Origin: Algoriphagus ornithinivorans
GTDB taxonomy: Bacteria > Bacteroidota > Bacteroidia > Cytophagales > Cyclobacteriaceae
Reading direction: 5' to 3'
DNA length: 64,000 bases
Assembly (NCBI RefSeq): GCF_900115305.1
Contig: NZ_FOVW01000002.1
Location: forward strand, 186,001 to 250,000
Shown here piece by piece: positions 36,867-44,524 of the stretch. Each line of letters begins with the position of its first letter. Position 1 is the stretch's first letter. The notes under the pieces were generated by a model. It ran no database searches, was not told where the DNA came from, and worked only from the letters and a program-made list of their open reading frames with translations. The position numbers and the translations under genes are program-made.

Positions 36867-37787
36867 TTAGATTTCCAGGATATAATCTAGAATACCTGCG
36901 TTTTTGCCTTTAGGCCTTGTGACTAAAAGAGGAAGGCTGTCATTGAATTGAATAAGCCTTTCAGCCATACTACCTATAAAAAGTGCGGTAGCAGCTGTTC
37001 GTCCTTTAGCCCCGATAATGATGCCATCAGCATTGATTTCCAAGGCCTTGTTGACAATTTCCTGAACGGGATCATCATCCTCGTCTTTGGTATAGACAGG
37101 TGTGATTTTGATTCCCTTGGTATTTATTTTTCGAATGAATTTTTTGTAAGCTATCTCAGCATGCATCTGCATGATTTGAGTAAACTCTTCGTAGCTTTTT
37201 CCTGTGAAATGATAACCAGAAGGGATAGAGAATACATTCTGGCAGACGATTTCCACATTTCCATGTTTTTCCGCGATCATAATCGCTTCTTCCAGCGCAT
37301 CTTTAGAATAATCAGAAAAATCAGATGGAACCAGAATTTTTTGAACTTTCGGTTGGGAGTTTTCAGGAACGATTAATAAGGAGCAAGATGCACGTCTTGC
37401 CAGCCTCAAAGATACTACACCAGTGCCTGGGAGATGAATTTTTCTGCCTACAATAATCATATCAGCAGATTTCTCCTCAGCTAATTTGAGTACCTTTTTA
37501 GATAAAGAACCCTCTTTTACAATATAGTTTAAGGAGATACCTTTTTGATCAGGGAAGTTTTCAGAGACAACCGTTTCCATGGCCGCTTGTCGTTCATTGA
37601 TCATGCTCTCCACCAAATTTGGAAACTCTTCCAAAACCTCCTTAGGTACAGATAGATTTTTGATCACATTGACAAAGTAAATCTTCTTGGTTTGATTCAC
37701 TTTGGCGATAAATGCCGCATATTGAATCAGGGTCTTATCCAAAGAAGTTTGGTCCAGGCAAACGATCATTTTTTTAATCAAGTACAT
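36867..37787 (-). CDS. Tandem universal stress protein
   Basis: The 306-residue protein has two UspA domains (about 5-145 and 150-290). The second has an ATP-binding-like GAKGRTAATALFIGSMAERLI; the first a variant GRKIHLPGTGVVSLRLARRASCS. It probably binds nucleotide and responds to stress or starvation. It lies three bases from the convergent ypfJ stop. TAACTTTG at 37810-37817 on the minus strand is a probable -7 element with no CRP-like site at the position seen in the sulfur cluster. Confidence 0.88.
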   Translation of the reverse strand: MYLIKKMIVCLDQTSLDKTLIQYAAFIAKVNQTKKIYFVNVIKNLSVPKEVLEEFPNLVESMINERQAAMETVVSENFPDQKGISLNYIVKEGSLSKKVLKLAEEKSADMIIVGRKIHLPGTGVVSLRLARRASCSLLIVPENSQPKVQKILVPSDFSDYSKDALEEAIMIAEKHGNVEIVCQNVFSIPSGYHFTGKSYEEFTQIMQMHAEIAYKKFIRKINTKGIKITPVYTKDEDDDPVQEIVNKALEINADGIIIGAKGRTAATALFIGSMAERLIQFNDSLPLLVTRPKGKNAGILDYILEI

Positions 37788-37809
37788 AGTTCTCCGGGTT
37801 TTGGATTTA

Positions 37810-37817
37810 CAAAGTTA
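37810..37817 (-). promoter_or_regulatory. -7 promoter element of the tandem usp gene
   Basis: On the minus strand this reads TAACTTTG (TAnnTTTG), about 25 bases before the ATG at 37787. No TGTGA-type palindrome lies 30 bases upstream, so it serves as a contrast to the sulfur-regulon promoters. Confidence 0.5.
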
Positions 37818-38016
37818 AGGCTAAATGGAATGTTTAAATATAGAAACGGTATAATATTTTGTTGCGAACGCTAAATTTTTGATTTGGTTCTAATTTTTAA
37901 AGAAAAATACCTCAATAATCAGAATTATATTTCATTTTAATCGATTTGACATATTGTTTTATCCGAATATTTCTGGAATTATCCTCTATTTACTTAACCC
38001 CTCTCTCATAATATCG

Positions 38017-38024
38017 TATATTTG
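38017..38024 (+). promoter_or_regulatory. -7 promoter element of the structured RNA
   Basis: TATATTTG is a full match to TAnnTTTG and would start transcription near 38028, at the base of the closing helix of the RNA. No protein start follows within the next 200 bases on this strand, so it appears to serve an RNA gene. Confidence 0.55.
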
Positions 38025-38028
38025 CACA

Positions 38029-38240
38029 AGTCCGGGTCGCCGACATGTTCAAACTTCACAATTAACATAATTACCGAGTGAAGCCCTTTCCAAAAACAGG
38101 CCTCACCTCGATCCCGATGTTATCGGACTAATCGGGGCCTCGCCCAAAAAAGCAGGATAACAGTGGAAGTTTGCGGATTAAAGGCAGCTCAAATCTTGTC
38201 TATACGGAGGTTTGTAACACTCTAAGACCCGGACTTTTTA
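38029..38240 (+). ncRNA. Candidate structured non-coding RNA of about 210 bases
   Basis: A perfect 10-bp helix closes the RNA (AGTCCGGGTC at 38029-38038 with GACCCGGACT at 38226-38235) and runs straight into T-runs, like an RNA with its own terminator. Inside are a helix 38050-38059/38163-38173 (one bulge), a hairpin 38078-38085/38099-38106 and a hairpin 38114-38126. It lies in the only gap above 300 bases in the window (37788-38221) and is richer in G+C than its flanks. Length and layout recall 6S RNA, but I see no decisive 6S signature; tmRNA, RNase P and SRP RNA motifs are absent. Its 3' end overlaps the antisense flippase stop. Confidence 0.5.
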
Positions 38241-39697
38241 ATTTTTTCCTTTATCCAGTTGAGTTCAGCTTTTCCATAAAAACCACTCACCGCAATCAAC
38301 CAAAATATTCCTAGAATCAAGATTGATCTAATTGTTATATCGATCAATGGATTTTCCATCATTGGTAAAATGGAAGTCATAATCAGAGCGAAAAGACCTA
38401 AGCCTATGATTTTTACCGTGTCCAATGAAAAAGGATTGAAGTCTAATCTGATTTTTAGAAAGAGGAATTTTACTGTATTGAAGGCCAACATGACTAATGC
38501 TGAAGCGATTGCAGCCCCCTCTATTCCATAAATAGGAATCAACCAAAAGTTCATCAGAATAATCAGGATACTCATGGCTATAGTTGCTATCAGGTTAAAC
38601 CTGTAATACTTGGAGAAGACCAAGATCTCAGAATTGATTGAAAAGGCCACATCAAAGAGTTTTCCCAAGCCAATAAAGAATACAATCCATTTCCCGCTTT
38701 CATAAATTTCTCTATTGGGAATAAAATGGTAGATGGAATCAATATTAGCCCATATTCCCAGAAATAATAGGATACAGATGTAGAATTGCCTTGTGGAAAC
38801 TTCCTTATATAGCCGGTTAATTTCTACTAGATTGTTTTTTGAAAAATGATCGGCAACTACGGGCATCACAACTTGAGAAATAGCTCTTCTTGGCATTTCT
38901 ATGACCAATGCCATGCTAAATGCAATGGTATAAATTGCATTTGCCTCCAAACTGACCATAGAACTGACCATGATGCTGTCAATTTTCATGATGAGGGTAG
39001 AGGCAGCAGTGGCTAGAAAGGTTATAAGACTGAATTTTAAAAATGAGCTTCTGAATCCTTTTGGAAATGACCTCCAATTCAGATCAACTTTCAAAACTTT
39101 CAACCATGACAAATAAACCAGAATCCCCAAAAGTGGTATCCCATATACTGCTATTAGCCCTGCCATCATCCAATCAAAATTGATCCATTTCATCAAAAAA
39201 CAAATGACCCAAAGGCCTGTCAGTAATCTAAGCAAAACCTCCCGGAAGAAGGTAGGAATAGCTACTTTGAGAAAAGATCTGCTATAGGCATCTAAAATGG
39301 AATTGGCCAAAGCCAAAAATGTGATCAATAAAACGATCCATAAATAATTGATAAGCTCAGGAGAATTAGAGGAAAATAAACCAATAATTTCTTCTTTGAA
39401 TACGAAAAATAGGAAACTCACTAAAACAAAGCCTGCAGTGGCCAGAAGCAAACTAAAACTCAAAAAAGCAGAATGACCTGCTTTTAATTTGGGGAAATAC
39501 CGGGTAATTCCATGTCCCAATCCTAATTGAGCAAAGGGAACAAATAGCAGAGCTAGATCTTGAATAGTGCGAAAAGTACCTAACTGAGCAGCTTCTAAAG
39601 CATAAGGATATAACCAAAGGACATTAAAATAGCCAATGACTACACCTAAGTAGGAAAAAAGTGTGGTTTGAATACTTTGACTGGCAACTCTGCCCAT
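38222..39697 (-). CDS. Oligosaccharide flippase (Wzx/MATE-like)
   Basis: The 491-residue membrane protein has about 12-14 spans and begins MGRVASQSIQTTLFSYLGVVIGYFNVLWLYPYAL, typical of polysaccharide-export flippases (MOP superfamily). It should move lipid-linked sugar across the inner membrane. No glycosyltransferase or polysaccharide cluster is adjacent. Its last codons and stop fall inside the closing helix of the opposite-strand RNA at 38029-38240, so the two transcripts overlap tail to tail. It lies 48 bases downstream of the Feo unit on the same strand. Confidence 0.9.
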   Translation of the reverse strand: MGRVASQSIQTTLFSYLGVVIGYFNVLWLYPYALEAAQLGTFRTIQDLALLFVPFAQLGLGHGITRYFPKLKAGHSAFLSFSLLLATAGFVLVSFLFFVFKEEIIGLFSSNSPELINYLWIVLLITFLALANSILDAYSRSFLKVAIPTFFREVLLRLLTGLWVICFLMKWINFDWMMAGLIAVYGIPLLGILVYLSWLKVLKVDLNWRSFPKGFRSSFLKFSLITFLATAASTLIMKIDSIMVSSMVSLEANAIYTIAFSMALVIEMPRRAISQVVMPVVADHFSKNNLVEINRLYKEVSTRQFYICILLFLGIWANIDSIYHFIPNREIYESGKWIVFFIGLGKLFDVAFSINSEILVFSKYYRFNLIATIAMSILIILMNFWLIPIYGIEGAAIASALVMLAFNTVKFLFLKIRLDFNPFSLDTVKIIGLGLFALIMTSILPMMENPLIDITIRSILILGIFWLIAVSGFYGKAELNWIKEKIKKSGS

Positions 39698-39745
39698 AGG
39701 GTGAAATTATCAAAAAATTGGAAATGCTACCTTTTTTTCTTCAAA

Positions 39746-39862
39746 TCAAGGTTTAGCACATTTATCACAGCCCGGTTCGGTTTTAGGTTTATAGAAAAAC
39801 CTTCTACCCAAATAGACTACAGCTCCCAACACGATAATTCCTACGATTATTTCTTGCCACAT
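39746..39862 (-). CDS. FeoB-associated Cys-rich small membrane protein
   Basis: This 38-residue reading frame starts one base after the feoB stop. It encodes an N-terminal membrane helix (about 4-18, IIVGIIVLGAVVYLG), a basic stretch RRFFYKPK, and a C-terminal CDKC pair (C32, C35). It fits the small FeoB-associated Cys-rich membrane proteins often found after feoB in Bacteroidota and other phyla. It is easily missed because of its size. It probably helps FeoB function or handles Fe2+ or redox; this role is inference from context. Confidence 0.85.
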   Translation of the reverse strand: MWQEIIVGIIVLGAVVYLGRRFFYKPKTEPGCDKCAKP

Positions 39863-39863
39863 T

Positions 39864-41999
39864 TTAGGATAAAATTTGATAAGTAATCAATGCTGATATA
39901 TAAGCCAAAGCGGTCATGTATACTGTTTGGATTAACGGCCATTTCCATCCTTTAGTTTCCCTGTACACAATCGCCAGGGTACTCATACACTGCATAGCGA
40001 AAACATAAAATACCATCAAAGAGAATGCGGTGGCTTTGTTGAATACTTTATCGCCCGTCACCGGGTTAATTTGAGCATTCAACTTTTCTCGAATGGTGGA
40101 ATCATCTTCTGGATCTCCCCCTATGCTATAAATAGTCGCAATGGTGGATACGAATACTTCTCTAGCCGCAAAGGATGTGATCAATGCTATTCCAATTTTC
40201 CAGTCATAACCTAAGGGTCGAATAGCTGGCTCAATAGCTCTTCCCATGATTCCTATAAAGGAATTTTCCAATAAGTCTGATGAGGCTTCTGCTCTGATTT
40301 CTTCTATTTCCACTTCAGAAGACGCCAATTCTATTTTTTGATCCCTTTCTGCTCTGATTTCCTCCATTTTTTCAGGAGGGCCATAGGTGCCCAATACCCA
40401 TAGAATGATTGAAATAGCTAAAATCACCTTTCCTGCCTCAGTCACAAATGTCTTGGACTTATTGTACATGGTAATGATAACATCTTTCCATCTTGGGGTA
40501 CGATAAGATGGGAGTTCTACCATCAAAAAGCTCTTTTCATCGGTTTTTAGGATGCTTTTAAGTCCAAAAGCTGTAAATAAAACACCTATCACTCCCAAAA
40601 GATAAAGAGACAATAAGGCGACAGCTTGAAGATTAATAAACCCTAAAACGGTCTCATTTGGAACTACCAAACCAATTAGGATGATGTATACCGGAAGCCT
40701 TGCTGAGCAACTCATTAGCGGAGTCACCATGATGGTTATGATTTTCTCTTTCCAGTTACCGATATTTCTGGCAGCCATGACTCCTGGAATAGCACATGCT
40801 ACTCCTGAAACCAAAGGCACTATACTTTTACCGTGAAGACCAAATGGGCGCATCCATCTGTCCATCAAAAAGACAACTCTGGACATATACCCTGTGTCCT
40901 CCAGAATGGCTAAAAATCCAAAAAGCAAGGCGATTTGAGGAATAAATATGACTATACCTCCTATACCGGGGATGATACCTTCGGCTAAGAGACTGGTCAA
41001 TACTCCTTCTGGTAAAACTGTACTCACCCAAGTTCCCAAATCAGCAAAAACCCCATCTATCAAGTCCATTGGAACTGTGGCCCAGGCAAAAATTGCCTGA
41101 AAAATGACCAATAGGATGGAGGCGAAAACGAGATATCCGAAAACAGGATGTAAAATAATTTTGTCTATGGTATTTGAGGACACTTTTCTATCCTCTTTTT
41201 TCACCAGTACTTTTTCTATTATACCGGTGATTTTTCTATACCTGAGCTTGGTTTCTTCAAGTTGGGCTGATTCCAAATTGATATTCAAGCTATCTATCTT
41301 GTTTTTAACCCATTGCCTTTTTTCCAGAGGAAGTCCTTTATCTTTCAGTCCAAATCTTAAAATTTGATAGGCCTGATAGTCATTGGAGAGGTCGAACTTT
41401 TCTTTAATGTCTTGTAGGAGAGAAGAGTCTATGAAATCGTCTACCTGAAGGAATTGACTTTTTTTGGAAAAATTTTTCTGATGGATCAATTCCCGGATTT
41501 GCTCCAATCCTTTGGAACCTCTTGCATCCGTGTTCAAAATTGGTACTCCTAAAGCTTTGAATAATTCGAAGCCTTTTATTTCCAGATCGTGCTTTTCAGC
41601 TAAATCTGACATGTTCAGTACTAAAGCCAGATTCAATCCTAGGTCAATCAACTGCGAGGCTAAAAACATCCCTCTTGATAGCTGAAGAGAATCAATAACC
41701 ATCAACACATAATCAGGTCGCTCAACTTCACTCAACTGATTTAATACTCTGTGGGCTATGATTTCATCTTCGGAATTTGGATAGAGGGAATAAGTACCAG
41801 GAAGATCTATAATTTCATAAGTAGACCCTTGGTAATTCATCATACCAATTTTCTTATCCACAGTTACCCCCGGGTAATTACCTATTTTCTGGCTTAGACC
41901 GGTGAGTTGGTTGAATATGGTCGACTTACCAACATTGGGGTTCCCTATGATGGCAATTTTGAGTGGCTTGACTAAAGGTGATTGAGTCTGTTCAGGCAT
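39864..41999 (-). CDS. feoB: Ferrous iron transporter FeoB
   Basis: The 711-residue protein has the N-terminal G domain (G1 GNPNVGKST at 19-27, G3 DLPGTYS, G4-like NMSD), a GDI-like helical spacer (to about 280), and a polytopic core with the two Gate motifs containing CSARLPVYI and the later Cys-bearing AMQCMST. It moves Fe2+ across the inner membrane. FeoA is encoded six bases upstream and the small Cys-rich peptide one base downstream, making a feoA-feoB-accessory operon. Confidence 0.96.
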   Translation of the reverse strand: MPEQTQSPLVKPLKIAIIGNPNVGKSTIFNQLTGLSQKIGNYPGVTVDKKIGMMNYQGSTYEIIDLPGTYSLYPNSEDEIIAHRVLNQLSEVERPDYVLMVIDSLQLSRGMFLASQLIDLGLNLALVLNMSDLAEKHDLEIKGFELFKALGVPILNTDARGSKGLEQIRELIHQKNFSKKSQFLQVDDFIDSSLLQDIKEKFDLSNDYQAYQILRFGLKDKGLPLEKRQWVKNKIDSLNINLESAQLEETKLRYRKITGIIEKVLVKKEDRKVSSNTIDKIILHPVFGYLVFASILLVIFQAIFAWATVPMDLIDGVFADLGTWVSTVLPEGVLTSLLAEGIIPGIGGIVIFIPQIALLFGFLAILEDTGYMSRVVFLMDRWMRPFGLHGKSIVPLVSGVACAIPGVMAARNIGNWKEKIITIMVTPLMSCSARLPVYIILIGLVVPNETVLGFINLQAVALLSLYLLGVIGVLFTAFGLKSILKTDEKSFLMVELPSYRTPRWKDVIITMYNKSKTFVTEAGKVILAISIILWVLGTYGPPEKMEEIRAERDQKIELASSEVEIEEIRAEASSDLLENSFIGIMGRAIEPAIRPLGYDWKIGIALITSFAAREVFVSTIATIYSIGGDPEDDSTIREKLNAQINPVTGDKVFNKATAFSLMVFYVFAMQCMSTLAIVYRETKGWKWPLIQTVYMTALAYISALITYQILS

Positions 42000-42005
42000 G
42001 TGGGA

Positions 42006-42227
42006 TTATAGTAATTGAATATCCAGCAATGCAGCTTCGGCTTTTCGAAGTGCTAAAGTGGATTCTTCCAGTCTGAATGCCATAGGGCCATTCAAAGGAG
42101 CAACGTGTTGCAAGGTGATTTTTTTTCCTGGAAGAAAGCCCAGTTCCATTAAGTTGATTTTCAAAGGGGAGTCTAAAACGTCCTTGATAACGGCACTTTT
42201 GGAAATGGGTAGTTGGTCAGCTGTCAT
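42006..42227 (-). CDS. feoA: FeoA
   Basis: The 73-residue SH3-like protein (LMELGFLPGKKITLQHVAPLNGPMAFRLEESTLALRKAEAALL) is full length for FeoA and sits directly upstream of feoB with a six-base gap. FeoA interacts with FeoB to modulate ferrous uptake. The probable -7 element TATTTTTG lies at 42261-42268 on the minus strand. I do not see an unambiguous Fur box. Confidence 0.93.
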   Translation of the reverse strand: MTADQLPISKSAVIKDVLDSPLKINLMELGFLPGKKITLQHVAPLNGPMAFRLEESTLALRKAEAALLDIQLL

Positions 42228-42260
42228 GTACTAAATGTCGGAATCCTTTTCTAAGATTTG

Positions 42261-42268
42261 CAAAAATA
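42261..42268 (-). promoter_or_regulatory. -7 promoter element of the feo operon
   Basis: On the minus strand this is TATTTTTG, matching TAnnTTTG, with the feoA ATG about 34 bases downstream. Confidence 0.5.
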
Positions 42269-42333
42269 ACTTATTTGGAATGGATCTAAAGAAAAAGAAT
42301 AAAGATTTTTGTCAGTTTTTAGATAGATGGTTA

Positions 42334-42963
42334 TCAACGAATACTTAGGATTTCATTTGCTAAGTTAAATTCCAGGCCACCCTCCATCATAATTCTTAAA
42401 CTGAACTCAAGTTCGATTTCTTTACCAGGATCTTTGTTCCAGACGAGTTTGAATAAATCATCCCGAAAAACTGTTAATCCATTCTCCAGAAACTGATCAA
42501 TGGATCGTGTAGTGTTGTTGAAAAAATAATTCATCTGAAAGTAGTTACTGATGTCTTGTCCAACTTTGATGACTTCACCGTTTCCCAAGATGACTTCTCT
42601 GGTATTGATGATCTGAATACCAATCATTTTCTCGGCAGATTTTGGTAAAGGTGGGCTACAGGCCATTGCAGTCCCGAAAGTAAAGTAGGAGGGATTGGAC
42701 TCAAAGTATGCAAGTGTCTGTGTTTCTTTTATTCGGAATGATTTCGTAATGGTTGAATACGGAAGCACGGTACTGGGGCTTACCTGCTGGCCATCAGTGG
42801 TGAGGGAGAGGGTTTCAAAGGATAAAATCCTAAAATCCTTGATGTCAAAAACCGGTCCGCAGCCGCAAGAGTCATTACAGAAGTTGGTGCAACTCATAGG
42901 TAAAATCGCCAATGAGGAGAAAATTAAAAAAGTGAGTAAAGTAACTTTACCGGCGTTTTTCAT
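42334..42963 (-). CDS. Unknown exported lipoprotein-like protein
   Basis: The 209-residue protein has an N-terminal hydrophobic signal ending LPMSCTNFCNDSCGCG, where the first Cys (about residue 25) may be lipidated. The remaining 180 residues are beta-rich, with KxxGQDISNYFQMNYFF-like strands. I recognise no family. It is transcribed alone between the SQR terminator and the feo promoter, about 100 bases from each. Confidence 0.65.
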   Translation of the reverse strand: MKNAGKVTLLTFLIFSSLAILPMSCTNFCNDSCGCGPVFDIKDFRILSFETLSLTTDGQQVSPSTVLPYSTITKSFRIKETQTLAYFESNPSYFTFGTAMACSPPLPKSAEKMIGIQIINTREVILGNGEVIKVGQDISNYFQMNYFFNNTTRSIDQFLENGLTVFRDDLFKLVWNKDPGKEIELEFSLRIMMEGGLEFNLANEILSIR

Positions 42964-43020
42964 TTTTTGAGATGAGCTATAATCTTTAAACTCAAGTATT
43001 CATGAAAAGTTAGGAATAAA

Positions 43021-43049
43021 AAAGCCTATATCCAGAAAATATAGGCTTT
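43021..43049 (-). terminator. Intrinsic terminator of the SQR gene
   Basis: A perfect 11-bp stem (AAAGCCTATAT with ATATAGGCTTT) around a seven-base loop is followed on the minus strand by U residues (the A-run at 43017-43023 on the plus strand). It isolates sqr from the lipoprotein gene. Confidence 0.78.
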
Positions 43050-43069
43050 AGGCTTGTTGGTGGTTGATT

Positions 43070-44332
43070 TTAAGCTTTTCCTCTCAGCATCAAGTTCCAA
43101 TACATAAAGGGCAACCCATATTTTTTCAAAAGCCACATACTATACTGTTCTTTCGATGTATCCACAAATTTTGAGATTAATGGATCACTGTCTCTTACAT
43201 TATCATATTTGAATTCAGCCAAAACCATTTTACTATATCCTGTGACCAATGGACAGGAAGAATATCCAGAATAAGCCTCTTCTCCAACTTTATTTTCCCG
43301 AATCAATTGAAGTAAATTTCCCACTAGTACGGGAGCTTGTTTTCTGATTGCAGCACCGGTCTTTGCAGTTGGAAGATGTGCGACGTCTCCCAAAGCAAAA
43401 ATATTAGGGAAACGCAGGTGCTGTAGCGTATGGATGTCTACGTCCACCCATCCTTTTCCAGGCCCTTCTTTGAGGGATATGTCACTTTCCTGAATGAACT
43501 TGGGAGCAGCCTGCGGTGGTGCTAGGTGAAGCATATCAAAGTGAATTTTGATCTCATTATTACCAAGCTGTTCTTCTCCTATTTTCATACCTGCTTCATC
43601 AAAAGAATGGACAGAATCAGGTTTAATGTATTTAAAATAAATATCCTGATTTTCAGCATCTATTCTTACTGGAGCATAAAAGGGCTTGAATATTATATCT
43701 CTATCCTTGATGATTTTGTTGAGTGTTTTTGCAAAGTCCGGAACTCCAAATATCACGGTCCCAGGGGTAGCAAAAATCACGTTGGTTTTTTCTCTGACTC
43801 CAGCTTTTCTAAAAAATTCTTCAGCCAAATACATGATCTTTTGAGGCGCTCCTCCGCACTTGATTGGTGTTGTAGGTTGGGTGAAAACAGCATTGCCTCC
43901 CTTGAAATTCTTTAATACTTCCCAGGTATGTTCGGGGTCTGTGTAATTGCTACAAACAACCTTTTTATCCATTGCTTCGCTTAGCCCAGGCAATAATTCC
44001 GGTGCCATTACCAAACCCGGAGCTACTACCAAATAATCATAAGAAACATCCCCTGATTTTTCAGTTGAAACCTTATTCTGTTTAGGATCTATGGCTGTGG
44101 CCTTGCCTTTAATCCATTCCACTCCTTTGGGGATGTAGTCGGCCTCCTCTCTTTCGGTATCTTTAAAATCAAAAGTACCAGCGCCTACAAGTGTCCAAGC
44201 TGGCTGGTAATAGTGTTTTTCGGAAGGTTCAATGATGGCTATTGCCAGATTTTTATCCTTACGTTTTAACTGGGCAGCAACTGTAATTCCGGCGGTACCT
44301 CCACCGATGATTACTATTTGATAATGTTTCAT
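43070..44332 (-). CDS. sqr: Sulfide:quinone oxidoreductase (SQRDL-like type)
   Basis: The 420-residue flavoprotein starts with a dinucleotide fold (IVIIGGGTAGITVA, GxGxxG at 10-15) and carries the SQR segments HYYQPAWTLVGAG, TTPIKCGGAPQKIMY with C159, and YSSCPLVTGYSKMVLAEF with C360. The two cysteines match the catalytic pair of the mitochondrial-type branch, which passes sulfane sulfur to an acceptor and electrons to quinone. It has no signal peptide and is expected to be peripheral on the inner membrane. It is divergent from a Crp/Fnr regulator, with CRP-like sites between. Confidence 0.92.
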   Translation of the reverse strand: MKHYQIVIIGGGTAGITVAAQLKRKDKNLAIAIIEPSEKHYYQPAWTLVGAGTFDFKDTEREEADYIPKGVEWIKGKATAIDPKQNKVSTEKSGDVSYDYLVVAPGLVMAPELLPGLSEAMDKKVVCSNYTDPEHTWEVLKNFKGGNAVFTQPTTPIKCGGAPQKIMYLAEEFFRKAGVREKTNVIFATPGTVIFGVPDFAKTLNKIIKDRDIIFKPFYAPVRIDAENQDIYFKYIKPDSVHSFDEAGMKIGEEQLGNNEIKIHFDMLHLAPPQAAPKFIQESDISLKEGPGKGWVDVDIHTLQHLRFPNIFALGDVAHLPTAKTGAAIRKQAPVLVGNLLQLIRENKVGEEAYSGYSSCPLVTGYSKMVLAEFKYDNVRDSDPLISKFVDTSKEQYSMWLLKKYGLPFMYWNLMLRGKA

Positions 44333-44353
44333 GATTCGGTTGTTTGACTGATA

Positions 44354-44361
44354 GAAAGGTA
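44354..44361 (-). promoter_or_regulatory. -7 element of the sqr promoter
   Basis: On the minus strand this reads TACCTTTC, one base from TAnnTTTG. Its first base is 29.5 bases from the centre of the operator at 44383-44398, the same spacing found at the other sulfur-cluster promoters. Confidence 0.5.
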
Positions 44362-44382
44362 TTTAAAATCAAAAGGCATTTT

Positions 44383-44398
44383 AGTGACTTTCATCACC
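44383..44398. promoter_or_regulatory. CRP-like operator, sqr-proximal
   Basis: On the minus strand this reads GGTGATGAAAGTCACT: GGTGA-N6-TCACT, nine of ten half-site bases matching TGTGA/TCACT. It is centred about -41 from the expected sqr start, the class II activator position. Confidence 0.55.
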
Positions 44399-44410
44399 TT
44401 TGCTGGGAAA

Positions 44411-44426
44411 GATGAGATAAATCACC
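44411..44426. promoter_or_regulatory. Second CRP-like site, 28 bases from the first
   Basis: GATGA-N6-TCACC is a weaker dyad of the same form. It lies 28 bases from the sqr-proximal site (44383) and 56 from the regulator-proximal site (44467), so all three may sit on related faces of the helix and be bound together. Confidence 0.4.
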
Positions 44427-44466
44427 TTTCTGATTCAGTATTATTTTAAAAGTACGATTACTGCAT

Positions 44467-44482
44467 TGTGACAATTATCACT
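44467..44482. promoter_or_regulatory. CRP-like operator upstream of the Crp/Fnr gene
   Basis: TGTGACAATTATCACT is a near-perfect TGTGA-N6-TCACT dyad and the best site in the window. Its centre is 29.5 bases before the TAGTTTCG -7 element, consistent with autoactivation of the regulator gene. Confidence 0.6.
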
Positions 44483-44503
44483 AACTTCCATTTCAGTCAA
44501 GAC

Positions 44504-44511
44504 TAGTTTCG
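44504..44511 (+). promoter_or_regulatory. -7 element of the Crp/Fnr gene
   Basis: TAGTTTCG differs from TAnnTTTG at one base. It lies 13 bases before the ATG at 44525, implying a very short leader, and carries the CRP-like operator at the usual activator distance. Confidence 0.45.
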
Positions 44512-44524
44512 TTTTTTTATAATT

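Noticed and set aside
36948..37376. A 142-codon plus-strand frame inside the tandem usp gene
   Set aside because: It is antisense to clear Usp domains.
38029..38240. tmRNA, RNase P RNA or SRP RNA identity for the structured RNA
   Set aside because: The tRNA-like ends, the RNase P core motifs and the SRP apical GGAAGCAGC-type motif are missing, and the length does not fit tmRNA or RNase P.
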